Assembly (NCBI GenBank): GCA_947374125.1
Contig: CANCAR010000081.1
Location: 1 to 11,588 of the forward strand
From: Hyphomicrobiales bacterium
GTDB taxonomy: Bacteria > Pseudomonadota > Alphaproteobacteria > Rhizobiales > Beijerinckiaceae
Direction: 5' to 3'
Length of the DNA stretch: 11,588 nt
A program made the position numbers and the translations under genes. Positions 1 to 6,656 of the stretch are shown in pieces (positions within the stretch are counted from its first letter, which is position 1; each line of letters opens with the position of its first letter). The notes under the pieces were generated by a model that saw nothing but the letters and a program-made list of their open reading frames with translations, was not told the DNA's origin and did no database searches.

Positions 1-440
1 CGCCGCCCTTGCGCCATGAGGATGACCGGCGCGCGATGATTGAGGGGGTTGCCTCCGGCCTCATCGACGTGATCGTGTCCGATCACAATCCGCAAGATGT
101 CGAGACCAAGCGCCAACCCTTCGCCGAATGCGCGGATGGCGCAGTGGGCCTCGAAACGATGTTGGCTGCTGCCTTGCGGCTCGTTCACAACGGGGATATG
201 TCGCTACCCCGTTTGATGCAGGCCTTGGCGCTTAGACCATCTGACCTCATTGGCCTGCCGCAGGGCAGGCTGTTAAAGGGTGCACCGGCTGATCTTATCT
301 TGTTTGATCCGGACGAACCTTTTGTGCTTGATCCCGATTTGCTGCATTCTCGATGCAAGAATACACCCTTTGATGGGTCCCGCTTGCAAGGTCGCGTGCA
401 TATGACGATGGTGGGTGGCGGTATCGTTCAGGAATCGTGA
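1..440 (+). CDS. pyrC: Dihydroorotase, 3' part (PyrC family)
   Basis: The C-terminal part of a dihydroorotase, the zinc amidohydrolase that interconverts carbamoyl aspartate and dihydroorotate in pyrimidine synthesis. The reading frame is open from the left edge (first full codon at position 3) and reads PPLRHEDDR, matching the family's PPLR..EDR segment. It continues with SDHNPQDVETKRQPF, whose SDH aspartate corresponds to the conserved catalytic Asp of the amidohydrolase barrel, and then GAVGLETML. The C-terminal segment GAPADLILFDPD is the usual small beta-sandwich return of amidohydrolases. The start, the metal-binding HxH and the carboxylated lysine lie outside the window, so an active enzyme cannot be told apart from a non-catalytic PyrC-like subunit. 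pyrC followed by plsY and dprA is a known alphaproteobacterial order. The gap to plsY is 84 bases. Family assignment is firm; activity is unknown. Confidence 0.9.
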   Translation, partial: PPLRHEDDRRAMIEGVASGLIDVIVSDHNPQDVETKRQPFAECADGAVGLETMLAAALRLVHNGDMSLPRLMQALALRPSDLIGLPQGRLLKGAPADLILFDPDEPFVLDPDLLHSRCKNTPFDGSRLQGRVHMTMVGGGIVQES

Positions 441-524
441 ACAGCGGATGATAAGGCCTGCTCAGGTAAGGTCGTCATACGCAACCGATAGGATCGGCTG
501 GAGCGCGATCAGGAGGAGACTTAG

Positions 525-1166
525 ATGCAAATTGAAATTGCCGCGATTTTTGGTGTCGGCATTGGTTATCTTTGCGGATCGATCCCCTTTGGCGTGATTC
601 TGACCCGGTTGTTTGGCGCGGGCGATTTGCGCAAGATCGGTTCGGGTAATATCGGGGCGACCAATGTGCTTCGGACGGGACGAAAGGGATTGGCGGCTGC
701 AACCCTTTTGGGAGACATGCTAAAGGGCACCGTCGCCGTCTTGCTCGTTAACGCTATAATTGGACCAGAATTCGGCGTGACGGCCGGATTAGCGGCCTTT
801 ATCGGGCATCTCTTTCCCGTTTGGCTGAAGTTTAAGGGCGGCAAAGGCGTGGCGACCTATCTGGGCGTCACTTTAGCGCTGGTCTGGCCCGCGGCGCTTG
901 CCTTCGCCGTTGTCTGGCTTTTGTCGGCTTGGCTCACCCGCTATTCCTCCCTCTCAGCACTGCTGGCAAGTATCGTGACGCCTATCATCGCGTTTTATTT
1001 GGCGCCTGCACCTTTGGGTCCTACCCTGTTCTTTATGACAGTTGCGCTTTGGTGGATGCATCGCGCCAATATCACTCGATTAATTGCCGGAACCGAAGGC
1101 CGGATTGGATCGAAAAATGAGCGACCAGCCGCTGGGCCACACACTGACGGAACGCCAACGGCTTGA
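525..1166 (+). CDS. plsY: Glycerol-3-phosphate acyltransferase PlsY
   Basis: An integral inner-membrane enzyme that moves the acyl chain from acyl-phosphate to glycerol-3-phosphate, the first step of phospholipid synthesis (partner: PlsX). At 213 residues it has normal length. Three family motifs are visible: GSIPFG at 18-23 with GSGNIGATN at 39-47; GGKGVAT at 105-111; and the third motif HRANITRLIAGTEGRIG starting at 179. Hydrophobic segments lie between them (about 3-28, 68-97, 112-135, 142-175). The start is well supported by AGGAGG at 511-516, eight bases before the ATG. The tail after the third motif (about 18 polar residues) is encoded in the stretch that also encodes the DprA N-terminus, so it is probably constrained by dprA. 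Co-transcription with dprA is very likely. Confidence 0.95.
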   Translation: MQIEIAAIFGVGIGYLCGSIPFGVILTRLFGAGDLRKIGSGNIGATNVLRTGRKGLAAATLLGDMLKGTVAVLLVNAIIGPEFGVTAGLAAFIGHLFPVWLKFKGGKGVATYLGVTLALVWPAALAFAVVWLLSAWLTRYSSLSALLASIVTPIIAFYLAPAPLGPTLFFMTVALWWMHRANITRLIAGTEGRIGSKNERPAAGPHTDGTPTA

Positions 1167-2388
1167 TTGGCTAAGACTTTCGCGCACCGAAGGGATTGGT
1201 CCCCGTACCTTTCGAACCTTAATTAACCGGTATGGAGGGGCGGCGGAGGCGCTGGCCGCACTTCCTGGATTGTTATCGAGCAATGGCCGAATTGGCCGTG
1301 TAGTCTCCCTCTCCGAGGCGGAAGATGAAATGGCGATTGGCGCGCGCTATGGCGTGCGTTTTGTTGCGATGGGTGAGCCTGATTATCCAAGGCTGCTGCG
1401 CGGTATCGAATCGGCTCCACCGCTTTTAGGCATAAGGGGCGTCGGATCGGTCTTTCAACGCCCAGGCGTAGCTATTGTCGGATCACGGAATGCTTCTGCG
1501 ACGGGCTTAAAAATGGCCGAGACCTTGGCGGAAGGACTGGGTCGTGAGCACTGCGTGGTCATTTCAGGCTTGGCGCGTGGCATCGATTCGTATGCCCATC
1601 GTGCTTCGCTCACAACAGGTACGGTGGCTGTATTGGCCGGCGGTCATGATAAAATCTACCCTGCTGAGAATGCCGAATTGCTGGATGCTATTCTCGAAAA
1701 AGGTGCAGTCGTTTCCGAAATGCCAATGGGTTGGGAGCCGCGTGGGCGCGATTTTCCAAGAAGAAACCGAATCATCTCCGGTCTTTCCCTAGGCGTCATC
1801 ATCGTCGAGGCAGCGGCACGCTCCGGCTCCTTGATTACGGCCCGATTTGCCGGCGAACAGGGCCGGGATGTCTTTGCGGTGCCGGGTTCGCCGCTTGATC
1901 CGCGCGCGGAAGGAACGAATGATTTAATCCGCGAGGGAGCAACTCTGATTGGTTCGGTGGAGCATGTCATGGCAGCGCTCTTGCCCCTCTTAGGTCGCGA
2001 CGATTGGCCGCCAATCGCCCAAGAAGGGCCTGCAAACCAAGACGACGAACCTTTATGGGACGAACTCGAATTTGAAAGCGCTGGCTTTGAGGAGTCTTCG
2101 CGAAGATATTGGCTAGTCAGACGAAAAAGGCCCGTCGCCACGGGAGACGATGGCGATGGGCCCGACGCTGCCGACAACGCACTTACAACCAAAGAACGGC
2201 TCACTCAGCTCTTGAGCCCCTCGCCGATCTCGGTGGACACGCTTATTCGTCTAACTGGACAACCCGCATCCGCCGTATTGACCATTTTACTCGAACTCGA
2301 ATTGGATGGCTTGATTGAACGCCATGGCGGAGGATTGGTATCCGCCGCTCCTGTTCATAAAGGCCCAACGATCAATTCGGAGCTTTGA
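1117..2388 (+). CDS. dprA: DNA-processing protein DprA
   Basis: DprA (Smf) binds single-stranded DNA and loads RecA during natural transformation; it is also kept in bacteria not known to be competent. With the ATG at 1117 it is 423 residues. The N-terminus RLDWLRLSRTEGIGPRTF is a helix-hairpin-helix/SAM-like domain. The Rossmann-type DprA domain follows: AIVGSR at 119-124, SGLARGIDSYAH at 150-161, FPRRNR at 213-218, then VEAAARSGSLITARFAGEQGR and VFAVPGSP. A winged-helix domain (about 357-410) closes the protein after a variable acidic linker. An upstream in-frame TTG at 1084 is open, but TERQRLDWLRL is where the family normally begins, so 1117 is preferred. The gene overlaps plsY by 50 bases, with only a weak ribosome site, suggesting translational coupling. 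The gene that often follows in related genomes, topA, is not here. Confidence 0.94.
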   Translation: MSDQPLGHTLTERQRLDWLRLSRTEGIGPRTFRTLINRYGGAAEALAALPGLLSSNGRIGRVVSLSEAEDEMAIGARYGVRFVAMGEPDYPRLLRGIESAPPLLGIRGVGSVFQRPGVAIVGSRNASATGLKMAETLAEGLGREHCVVISGLARGIDSYAHRASLTTGTVAVLAGGHDKIYPAENAELLDAILEKGAVVSEMPMGWEPRGRDFPRRNRIISGLSLGVIIVEAAARSGSLITARFAGEQGRDVFAVPGSPLDPRAEGTNDLIREGATLIGSVEHVMAALLPLLGRDDWPPIAQEGPANQDDEPLWDELEFESAGFEESSRRYWLVRRKRPVATGDDGDGPDAADNALTTKERLTQLLSPSPISVDTLIRLTGQPASAVLTILLELELDGLIERHGGGLVSAAPVHKGPTINSEL

Positions 2389-2629
2389 AAGTGCTTGTGT
2401 GCCCCTTCGCTTCAATCCGCGCCATTTCGAGAAAATAGGCCAGCAGGTCATACTGAGCGCTACGGGCTAGTACTGCAAGCTCACCCGTCATTTGGGTGAG
2501 ATAAGCCGCAATCTCTTCGCGCTCGGAGTGATTTTCTACCTTTGGAGCGCCATTGATTGCGACAATGTCGCGGGCATTAACGTCGTTGGCAGGCACTTCC
2601 CGAGGGTTTTTAAAAGCTAGGGCGACCAT
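2372..2629 (-). CDS. Conserved-looking small hypothetical protein (85 aa)
   Basis: Function unknown. The 85-residue product has a polar N-terminal half (about 1-35) and a strongly amphipathic helical C-terminal half: EIAAYLTQMTGELAVLAR (39-56), then YDLLAYFLEMARIEA (60-74). This ELxxLAR...LAYxLEMARxEA pattern resembles small uncharacterised proteins that I recall as common in Hyphomicrobiales genomes; that match is from memory and was not searched. An AAAGG stretch lies about nine bases before the ATG at 2629. There is no signal peptide or membrane segment. The gene converges on dprA, and the two 3' ends overlap by 17 bases. Its promoter must lie in the AT-rich gap on its 5' side (2630-2937). 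The helical half could serve in dimerisation or partner binding, which is speculation. Confidence 0.72.
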   Translation of the reverse strand: MVALAFKNPREVPANDVNARDIVAINGAPKVENHSEREEIAAYLTQMTGELAVLARSAQYDLLAYFLEMARIEAKGHTSTFKAPN

Positions 2630-2937
2630 ATGTGTTTACCTTTCTGGCAGGATGAATGCGGGATACGCAGAACAAAAACACATACGCTTCCGAAGTACTG
2701 TTTTTGCAATCTATACCTGAATAATAGACAACAGAACTCTTTAGGTTGTGTTACATTGATATCGAAAATTTATCAAGTCGGCGTACTCTACGGAACCATC
2801 GCCGACCTGACGTAACGAATTTGAATTAAATTAAAAAAAATGCACGAAAAACACGGTAATTTACATGCTAAATGGAAAAAATCATGCAATTAAAAGATTA
2901 ATTATGGGGCTATTGCAACCGAAAACCAGAATTAGTT
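2630..2937. other. AT-rich intergenic gap with inverted repeats
   Basis: A 308-base stretch without a convincing gene, visibly richer in A and T than the coding DNA on both sides. It lies downstream of the AEC transporter gene and upstream of the 85-residue protein gene, both on the minus strand, so it should hold a minus-strand promoter and perhaps a terminator. Seen in it are two abutting inverted repeats (2756-2806), an AT-only inverted repeat AATTAA-AAGA-TTAATT (2888-2903), and an A8 run at 2831-2838 (T8 on the minus strand). A minus-strand TATAGA-type -10 candidate near 2712-2717 lacks a good -35. No tRNA or known riboswitch shape was recognised. Confidence 0.7.
2756..2806. repeat. Two abutting perfect inverted repeats
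   Basis: The first is TTGATA (2756-2761) with TATCAA (2771-2776), nine bases apart. The second begins at the very next base: GTCGGCG (2777-2783) with CGCCGAC (2800-2806), 16 bases apart. The second has a GC-rich seven-pair stem inside otherwise AT-rich DNA. Neither is followed by a clear T run, so they are not standard intrinsic terminators. Possible roles are operators for the 85-residue protein gene, an RNA structure in the AEC transcript's 3' region, or a small RNA. The repeats are directly visible; any role is inference. Confidence 0.5.
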
Positions 2938-3861
2938 TTACCCGATACTGGCTAAAATGACAGGTATCGTTGCCATGCCCGCGAGTGTTTGAAGGGTCAA
3001 AATTTCGGCCATTAACACAGCGTTACCGCCAAGTTGCCGCGCCAAAATATAGGATGCGCTTGCTGTCGGAACAGCCATGCACAGAAGCGTCACCGCCAAG
3101 GGTGTGCCTGAAATACCAAAAAAGGATGCAAAAACGCTTGCAATCAGCGGCATGGCAATAAGCTTGGCTACGCTTGGGAGAAAATGCGCGAAGCCTGGCC
3201 GCCTTATCCTTTGAAGTTCCAGTCCGCCGCCCGCTGCCAGTAGCCCCGCTACAAGCGAAATCTGTCCAATCATGCTGGCGGGGGTTACGACAAAATTTGG
3301 GATAAATTCAATAAACGGTCGGAGCGTTAAACCAAGAAGGCAGGACCAAATGAACGGATTTTTCAGTAATGTGCTAATGAATTCGGAATTGGTTGGCCGC
3401 TTGGATGCCGCATAGCGCGCAATGACACTGACGGCGAGCACGTTAAGCAACGGAATCATGGCCGCTATGGCTACCGCACAGAGCGCTGCTCCCTCCTTAC
3501 CATAAAGGCTGGAGGCCATCGCAAAGGCGACAAAGGAATTCCAGCGAATCGAACCTTGGAAAACAGAACTGAAGGACGGCCCGTCAAGGCTGATCCAGCG
3601 TTCTAAAAAGGGGCGTAGAAGGAGCATCCCGCCAGCAACCGTGAGCAGGGATAAAACCAGCGTGGATCCCACCGCGATAAATGGCGTTGACGCTAGGTCG
3701 GCTGTCGCCATCGTCACCATCAACATCGCGGGGAAGAGAACGAAATAGGTGATTCGTTCAAAACCGCGCCAATCTTCGCGCACAATGAAGCCAGTTGCGC
3801 GCAAGAGCGCACCGACAGCTATGACGAGAAACACGGCGGAAAGATTGGGGAGCGCGGACAT
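2938..3861 (-). CDS. AEC-family (auxin efflux carrier-like) transporter
   Basis: A 307-residue integral membrane protein of the AEC family (Pfam Mem_trans type), a secondary transporter family in which bacterial members move small organic acids such as malate or malonate. About ten hydrophobic segments span nearly the whole length. Family-like features are the N-terminal LSAVFLVIAVGALLRATGF, the LFPAMLM segment near residue 43, the middle FQGSIRWNSFVAFAMASSLYG, where the R-x-N matches the family's conserved arginine/asparagine region, KNPFIWSCLLGL in the second half, and the C-terminal MAVPTASASYILARQLGG. The substrate cannot be told from sequence. It lies 33 bases downstream of ruvX on the same strand and may be co-transcribed with it. 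No clear ribosome site is seen before the ATG at 3861, so the exact start is slightly uncertain. Confidence 0.88.
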   Translation of the reverse strand: MSALPNLSAVFLVIAVGALLRATGFIVREDWRGFERITYFVLFPAMLMVTMATADLASTPFIAVGSTLVLSLLTVAGGMLLLRPFLERWISLDGPSFSSVFQGSIRWNSFVAFAMASSLYGKEGAALCAVAIAAMIPLLNVLAVSVIARYAASKRPTNSEFISTLLKNPFIWSCLLGLTLRPFIEFIPNFVVTPASMIGQISLVAGLLAAGGGLELQRIRRPGFAHFLPSVAKLIAMPLIASVFASFFGISGTPLAVTLLCMAVPTASASYILARQLGGNAVLMAEILTLQTLAGMATIPVILASIG

Positions 3862-3894
3862 GAATTGACTATAGACTGGATAATAGGCGGCGAA

Positions 3895-4374
3895 TCAACC
3901 CAAACGTGGCGTGTTGATCCGGTCAATAAAGGCCTGCAAAATATAGGCAGCCGCCATTTTGTCGACGAGTTCCGCTCGTCTGGCGCGGGACGTGTCAGCA
4001 TCAATCAAGGTTCGGGTTACGGCCGCCGTTGAAAGTCGCTCGTCTTGGTACAAGACGGGCAGAGGCGATAACGTCGCCAAATTGCGTACGAAGGCGCGCG
4101 TTGCCTGCGCGCGGGGCCCTTCGCTGCCATCCATATTAAGTGGCAGCCCGATTACCAATGCCGCTACGCTAAATTTATCCGCAAGCGCGATTAATGCTGT
4201 CGCATCTGCCCGGAATTTAACCCGGCGGATGGTTTCAAGCGGCGTCGCAATTCGGCGCTCGACATCGGACAAGGCCAGCCCGATGGTTTTAGTGCCGAGA
4301 TCCAGCCCCATCAGTCGAGCGCTGCGGGGCAGTGCGGCAGCAAATTCGAAGTCAGTACGGTTTTTGTCATCCAT
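3895..4374 (-). CDS. ruvX: RuvX/YqgF family RNase H-fold nuclease
   Basis: A YqgF/RuvX family protein, described as a Holliday-junction resolvase homologue and in E. coli linked to processing of the pre-16S rRNA 5' end. The length, 159 residues, is normal. The RNase H-like fold motifs are intact: MGLDLGTKTIGLALSD at 22-37 with catalytic-type Asp25, VIGLPLNMDGSEGP at 74-87, YQDERLST at 109-116 with Glu112, and VDKMAAAYIL at 137-146 with Asp138. The acidic triad is therefore present. The first 20 residues are a polar extension before the core; the Met at 22 would make a minimal protein, but the upstream ATG at 4374 is the natural open start. It is divergent from gatC across a 126-base region, an arrangement seen in other Alphaproteobacteria. 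Confidence 0.93.
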   Translation of the reverse strand: MDDKNRTDFEFAAALPRSARLMGLDLGTKTIGLALSDVERRIATPLETIRRVKFRADATALIALADKFSVAALVIGLPLNMDGSEGPRAQATRAFVRNLATLSPLPVLYQDERLSTAAVTRTLIDADTSRARRAELVDKMAAAYILQAFIDRINTPRLG

Positions 4375-4416
4375 GCGGCGGAATTAGCACGTCCCTATCG
4401 TGCAGGCCATGCCGAA

Positions 4417-4430
4417 AGGAACAGGTTCCT
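4417..4430. promoter_or_regulatory. Short palindrome between ruvX and gatC
   Basis: The sequence AGGAACAGGTTCCT has six-base perfect arms separated by two central bases. It lies in the divergent ruvX/gatC region, just upstream of the candidate gatC -35 element, where an operator could act on both genes. It does not match the alphaproteobacterial LexA spacing. A six-base arm pair can occur by chance, so this is a weak candidate. Confidence 0.25.
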
Positions 4431-4433
4431 CCA

Positions 4434-4463
4434 TTGCAGCCCTTCCCACGCCGGTGCTATAGC
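4434..4463 (+). promoter_or_regulatory. Candidate promoter of gatC-gatA
   Basis: TTGCAG (4434-4439) and TATAGC (4458-4463) are separated by 18 bases, giving a partial match to the housekeeping sigma-70 consensus. Transcription would start near 4470 and leave a leader of about 30 bases before the gatC ATG. The position fits the start of the gatC-gatA-membrane protein unit, but the match is modest. Confidence 0.35.
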
Positions 4464-4500
4464 CAGCGTAACGAATCCCGATACACGCTCCGGAGTGCCC

Positions 4501-4788
4501 ATGTCTGTTGATCAGGCCACCGTCCGGCGGATCGCGCGTCTCGCGCGAATTGCCGTTACCGACGAGGAAGTCCCCCATTTGGAGGGCGAGTTGAACGCCA
4601 TGCTTTCTTTCGTCGAGCAACTCGGCGAGGTCGATGTGACCGGCGTTGAGCCGATGACGTCGGTTACCCCGATGGCGATGAAAAAGCGGGTCGATCAGGT
4701 GACTGATGGCGGATATCCGGACACGGTCACCGGCAATGCGCCAATGACCGAAGACCATTATTTCCTTGTTCCCAAAGTCGTCGAATAG
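4501..4788 (+). CDS. gatC: Asp/Glu-tRNA amidotransferase subunit C
   Basis: GatC is the small subunit that wraps around GatA and stabilises the GatCAB complex, which amidates Glu-tRNA(Gln) and/or Asp-tRNA(Asn). At 95 residues it is full length. The N-terminus VDQATVRRIARLARIAVTDEEV and the segment LNAMLSFVEQLGEVDVTGVEP are the classical GatC helices and loop. The C-terminal APMTEDHYFLVPKVVE matches the family's end. A GTG two codons upstream is open, but GGAG at 4492-4495, five bases before the ATG at 4501, and the family's usual first residues favour 4501. It is separated from gatA by 12 bases, so the two are one operon. Confidence 0.95.
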   Translation: MSVDQATVRRIARLARIAVTDEEVPHLEGELNAMLSFVEQLGEVDVTGVEPMTSVTPMAMKKRVDQVTDGGYPDTVTGNAPMTEDHYFLVPKVVE

Positions 4789-4800
4789 GCAGGCGCTCTC

Positions 4801-6321
4801 ATGACCGATCTCACCCACTTGACGCTTGCCGACGCGCGCGATGCGCTGAAGGCAAAGAAGATGTCTGCCGTTGAGCTTACCGAGGCGCATATTTCCGCGC
4901 TGGAAGCGGCACGTCCGCTTGGTGCTTACGTGCTCGAAACGCCCGATCATGCACGCGCAATGGCGAAAGCCTCCGACGAAAAGATCGCCAAGGGTACCGC
5001 TGGTGCGCTGGAAGGTCTGCCGCTCGGCATTAAAGATTTGTACGCAACCAAAGGTGTTCGCACGACGGCGTGCTCCAATATTCTCGCTAATTTCGTTCCT
5101 GAATATGAATCAACTGTCTCAAGCCAATTATGGCGCGACGGCGCGGTTATGCTTGGCAAATTATCGAATGATGAATTTGCCATGGGTTCATCCAATGAAT
5201 CGTCCGCTTTCGGACCGGTTGCCTCGCCTTGGACGCCACCCAATTGGTCAGTCGAGAAAGCCAGATCGGCGCTTGTAGGCGATAAAAAAGGCTTGCTCGT
5301 TCCCGGCGGCTCCTCGGGTGGCTCGGCAGCAGCGGTAGCCGCAGGGCTTTGCCTCGGCGCAACGGCCACCGATACGGGTGGCTCCATCCGCCAGCCTGCG
5401 GCGTTTACGGGCACCGTTGGCATCAAGCCAACCTATGGCCGTTGTTCGCGTTGGGGCATTGTGGCCTTCGCGTCATCGCTCGATCAGGCAGGGCCTATTG
5501 CCCGCACGGTTCGTGATACGGCCATTTTGTTGCGCTCTATGTCGGGGCATGACCCGAAAGATACGACATCTGTTGATCAGCCTGTTCCTGACTACGAAGC
5601 GGCAATTGGCCGCTCGGTAAAGGGCATGAAAATCGGTATTCCAAAAGAATACCGCGTCGACGGCATGTCGGCGGAAATCGATGCACTCTGGACCAAGGGC
5701 GCGGACGTGCTCCGCGCGGCCGGAGCCGAGATCGTTGAAATCTCGCTGCCGCATACGAAATACGCGCTGCCTGCTTATTATATTGTCGCCCCCGCTGAGG
5801 CGTCCTCCAATCTCGCCCGCTATGATGGGGTGCGCTATGGCTTGCGCGTGCCGGGCAAAGACATCACCGACATGTATGAAAAAACCCGCGCTGCAGGCTT
5901 TGGCCCCGAAGTGCGCCGCCGGATTATGATTGGTACCTATGTGCTCTCGGCTGGCTATTATGACGCCTATTATGTCCGCGCCCAGCAGATACGCACGCTG
6001 ATCAAGCAGGACTTTGAAAAGGCCTATGCCTCAGGTGTGGATGCGGTGCTGACGCCTGCGACGCCATCGCCTGCTTTCGGCATTGGTGAGAAGAGCGGCG
6101 CTGATCCGGTCGAGATGTATTTGAACGACGTGTTCACGGTAACGGTGAACATGGCGGGCCTCCCGGGCTTGGCCGTTCCGGCAGGTCTCTCCGCCGATGG
6201 CTTGCCCTTGGGCTTACAACTGATTGGTCGCCCCTTCGATGAGGAGACCTTGTTCTCGCTCGGTGAGGTGATCGAACAGGCCGCAGGTCGCACCAAGCTT
6301 CCAGAAGCTTGGTGGGCCTGA
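4801..6321 (+). CDS. gatA: Asp/Glu-tRNA amidotransferase subunit A
   Basis: GatA is the glutaminase subunit of GatCAB: it releases ammonia from glutamine, which passes to GatB for transamidation of mischarged tRNA. The product is 506 residues with the amidase-signature fold. The Lys/cis-Ser/Ser triad is complete: Lys78 in GIKDLY, Ser171 in GGSSGGS, and Ser195 in DTGGSIRQP, with the family's 24-residue spacing between the two serines. Further landmarks are KPTYGRCSRWGIVAFASSLDQ and ASSNLARYDGVRYG. Between PW (143-144) and GG (169-170) lies a loop of 24 residues, clearly longer than the six I recall in Bacillus GatA, rich in charged residues. The stop overlaps the ATG of the next gene (TGATG). 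No strong ribosome site precedes the start, so coupling to gatC is likely. Confidence 0.97.
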   Translation: MTDLTHLTLADARDALKAKKMSAVELTEAHISALEAARPLGAYVLETPDHARAMAKASDEKIAKGTAGALEGLPLGIKDLYATKGVRTTACSNILANFVPEYESTVSSQLWRDGAVMLGKLSNDEFAMGSSNESSAFGPVASPWTPPNWSVEKARSALVGDKKGLLVPGGSSGGSAAAVAAGLCLGATATDTGGSIRQPAAFTGTVGIKPTYGRCSRWGIVAFASSLDQAGPIARTVRDTAILLRSMSGHDPKDTTSVDQPVPDYEAAIGRSVKGMKIGIPKEYRVDGMSAEIDALWTKGADVLRAAGAEIVEISLPHTKYALPAYYIVAPAEASSNLARYDGVRYGLRVPGKDITDMYEKTRAAGFGPEVRRRIMIGTYVLSAGYYDAYYVRAQQIRTLIKQDFEKAYASGVDAVLTPATPSPAFGIGEKSGADPVEMYLNDVFTVTVNMAGLPGLAVPAGLSADGLPLGLQLIGRPFDEETLFSLGEVIEQAAGRTKLPEAWWA

Positions 6322-6656
6322 TGCCCCTCTATCAGGCTCTGTATGAAGGATTAATTCCGTTTAGCGGGGTGATCTTACAGGCGATTTTCGATCCGTTTGT
6401 GGTCGTGATCGGCCTTGTGATGGGGTGGAAGGCCAACCAATTCGGCAAACTGATTTTGGCTGGCCTTGCTGCCGGACTGGCTGGAACCGCGGTCACCTTC
6501 GTTTTACGGATGTTGGATATTTCGTGGTTTGAAGGCGGCTATATGTTTGGCGGCGCGCATGCGCTGTTTCGCATTTTTGCAGGATATGGCTGGAGTGTTT
6601 TGGGCTACGGAGTGGCGCGCTTCAAAGATCGACACTCCAATAAATCTCGCGCATAG
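6321..6656 (+). CDS. Small membrane protein coupled to gatA (111 aa)
   Basis: Function unknown. The ATG at 6321 shares its first base with the last base of the gatA stop (TGATG), a typical translational coupling; the in-frame TTG and GTG upstream lie within gatA and are less likely starts. The 111-residue product is hydrophobic with about three membrane segments: roughly 14-36, 43-62 and 79-99. Between segments two and three is a conserved-looking aromatic loop, ISWFEGGYMFGGAH, and the tail (100-111) is basic, suggesting a cytoplasmic C-terminus by the positive-inside rule. I do not recognise the family. Its last 35 bases overlap the converging end of the Uma2 gene. Coupling to gatA implies steady expression, though a role in tRNA amidation cannot be inferred. 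Confidence 0.8.
   Translation: MPLYQALYEGLIPFSGVILQAIFDPFVVVIGLVMGWKANQFGKLILAGLAAGLAGTAVTFVLRMLDISWFEGGYMFGGAHALFRIFAGYGWSVLGYGVARFKDRHSNKSRA

Noticed and set aside
485..497. CCGAT-AGG-ATCGG mini-hairpin upstream of plsY
   Set aside because: Five pairs with a three-base loop and no T run; it is easily a chance match and has no clear function.
1656..2204. Long minus-strand open frame opposite dprA
   Set aside because: It is an antisense shadow of a clear DprA frame; low-complexity Ser/Pro/Arg composition and no family motif.
2630..2815. Plus-strand open frame of 61 codons in the AT-rich gap
   Set aside because: Its ATG abuts the minus-strand start of the 85-residue gene, it has no ribosome site, its composition is unlike a protein family, and it runs through both inverted repeats.
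2840..2893. A 17-codon plus-strand frame starting ATGCACGAAAAA
   Set aside because: It is very short, with no ribosome site upstream (only an A run), and nothing downstream on that strand for a leader peptide to control.
4418..4429. GGAACAGGTTCC as a LexA box
   Set aside because: The alphaproteobacterial LexA site needs GTTC-N7-GTTC or a similar seven-base spacing; here the spacing is two.
4384..4950. Minus-strand open frame of 188 codons across gatC
   Set aside because: It is antisense to gatC and the gatA start, with composition typical of a shadow frame.
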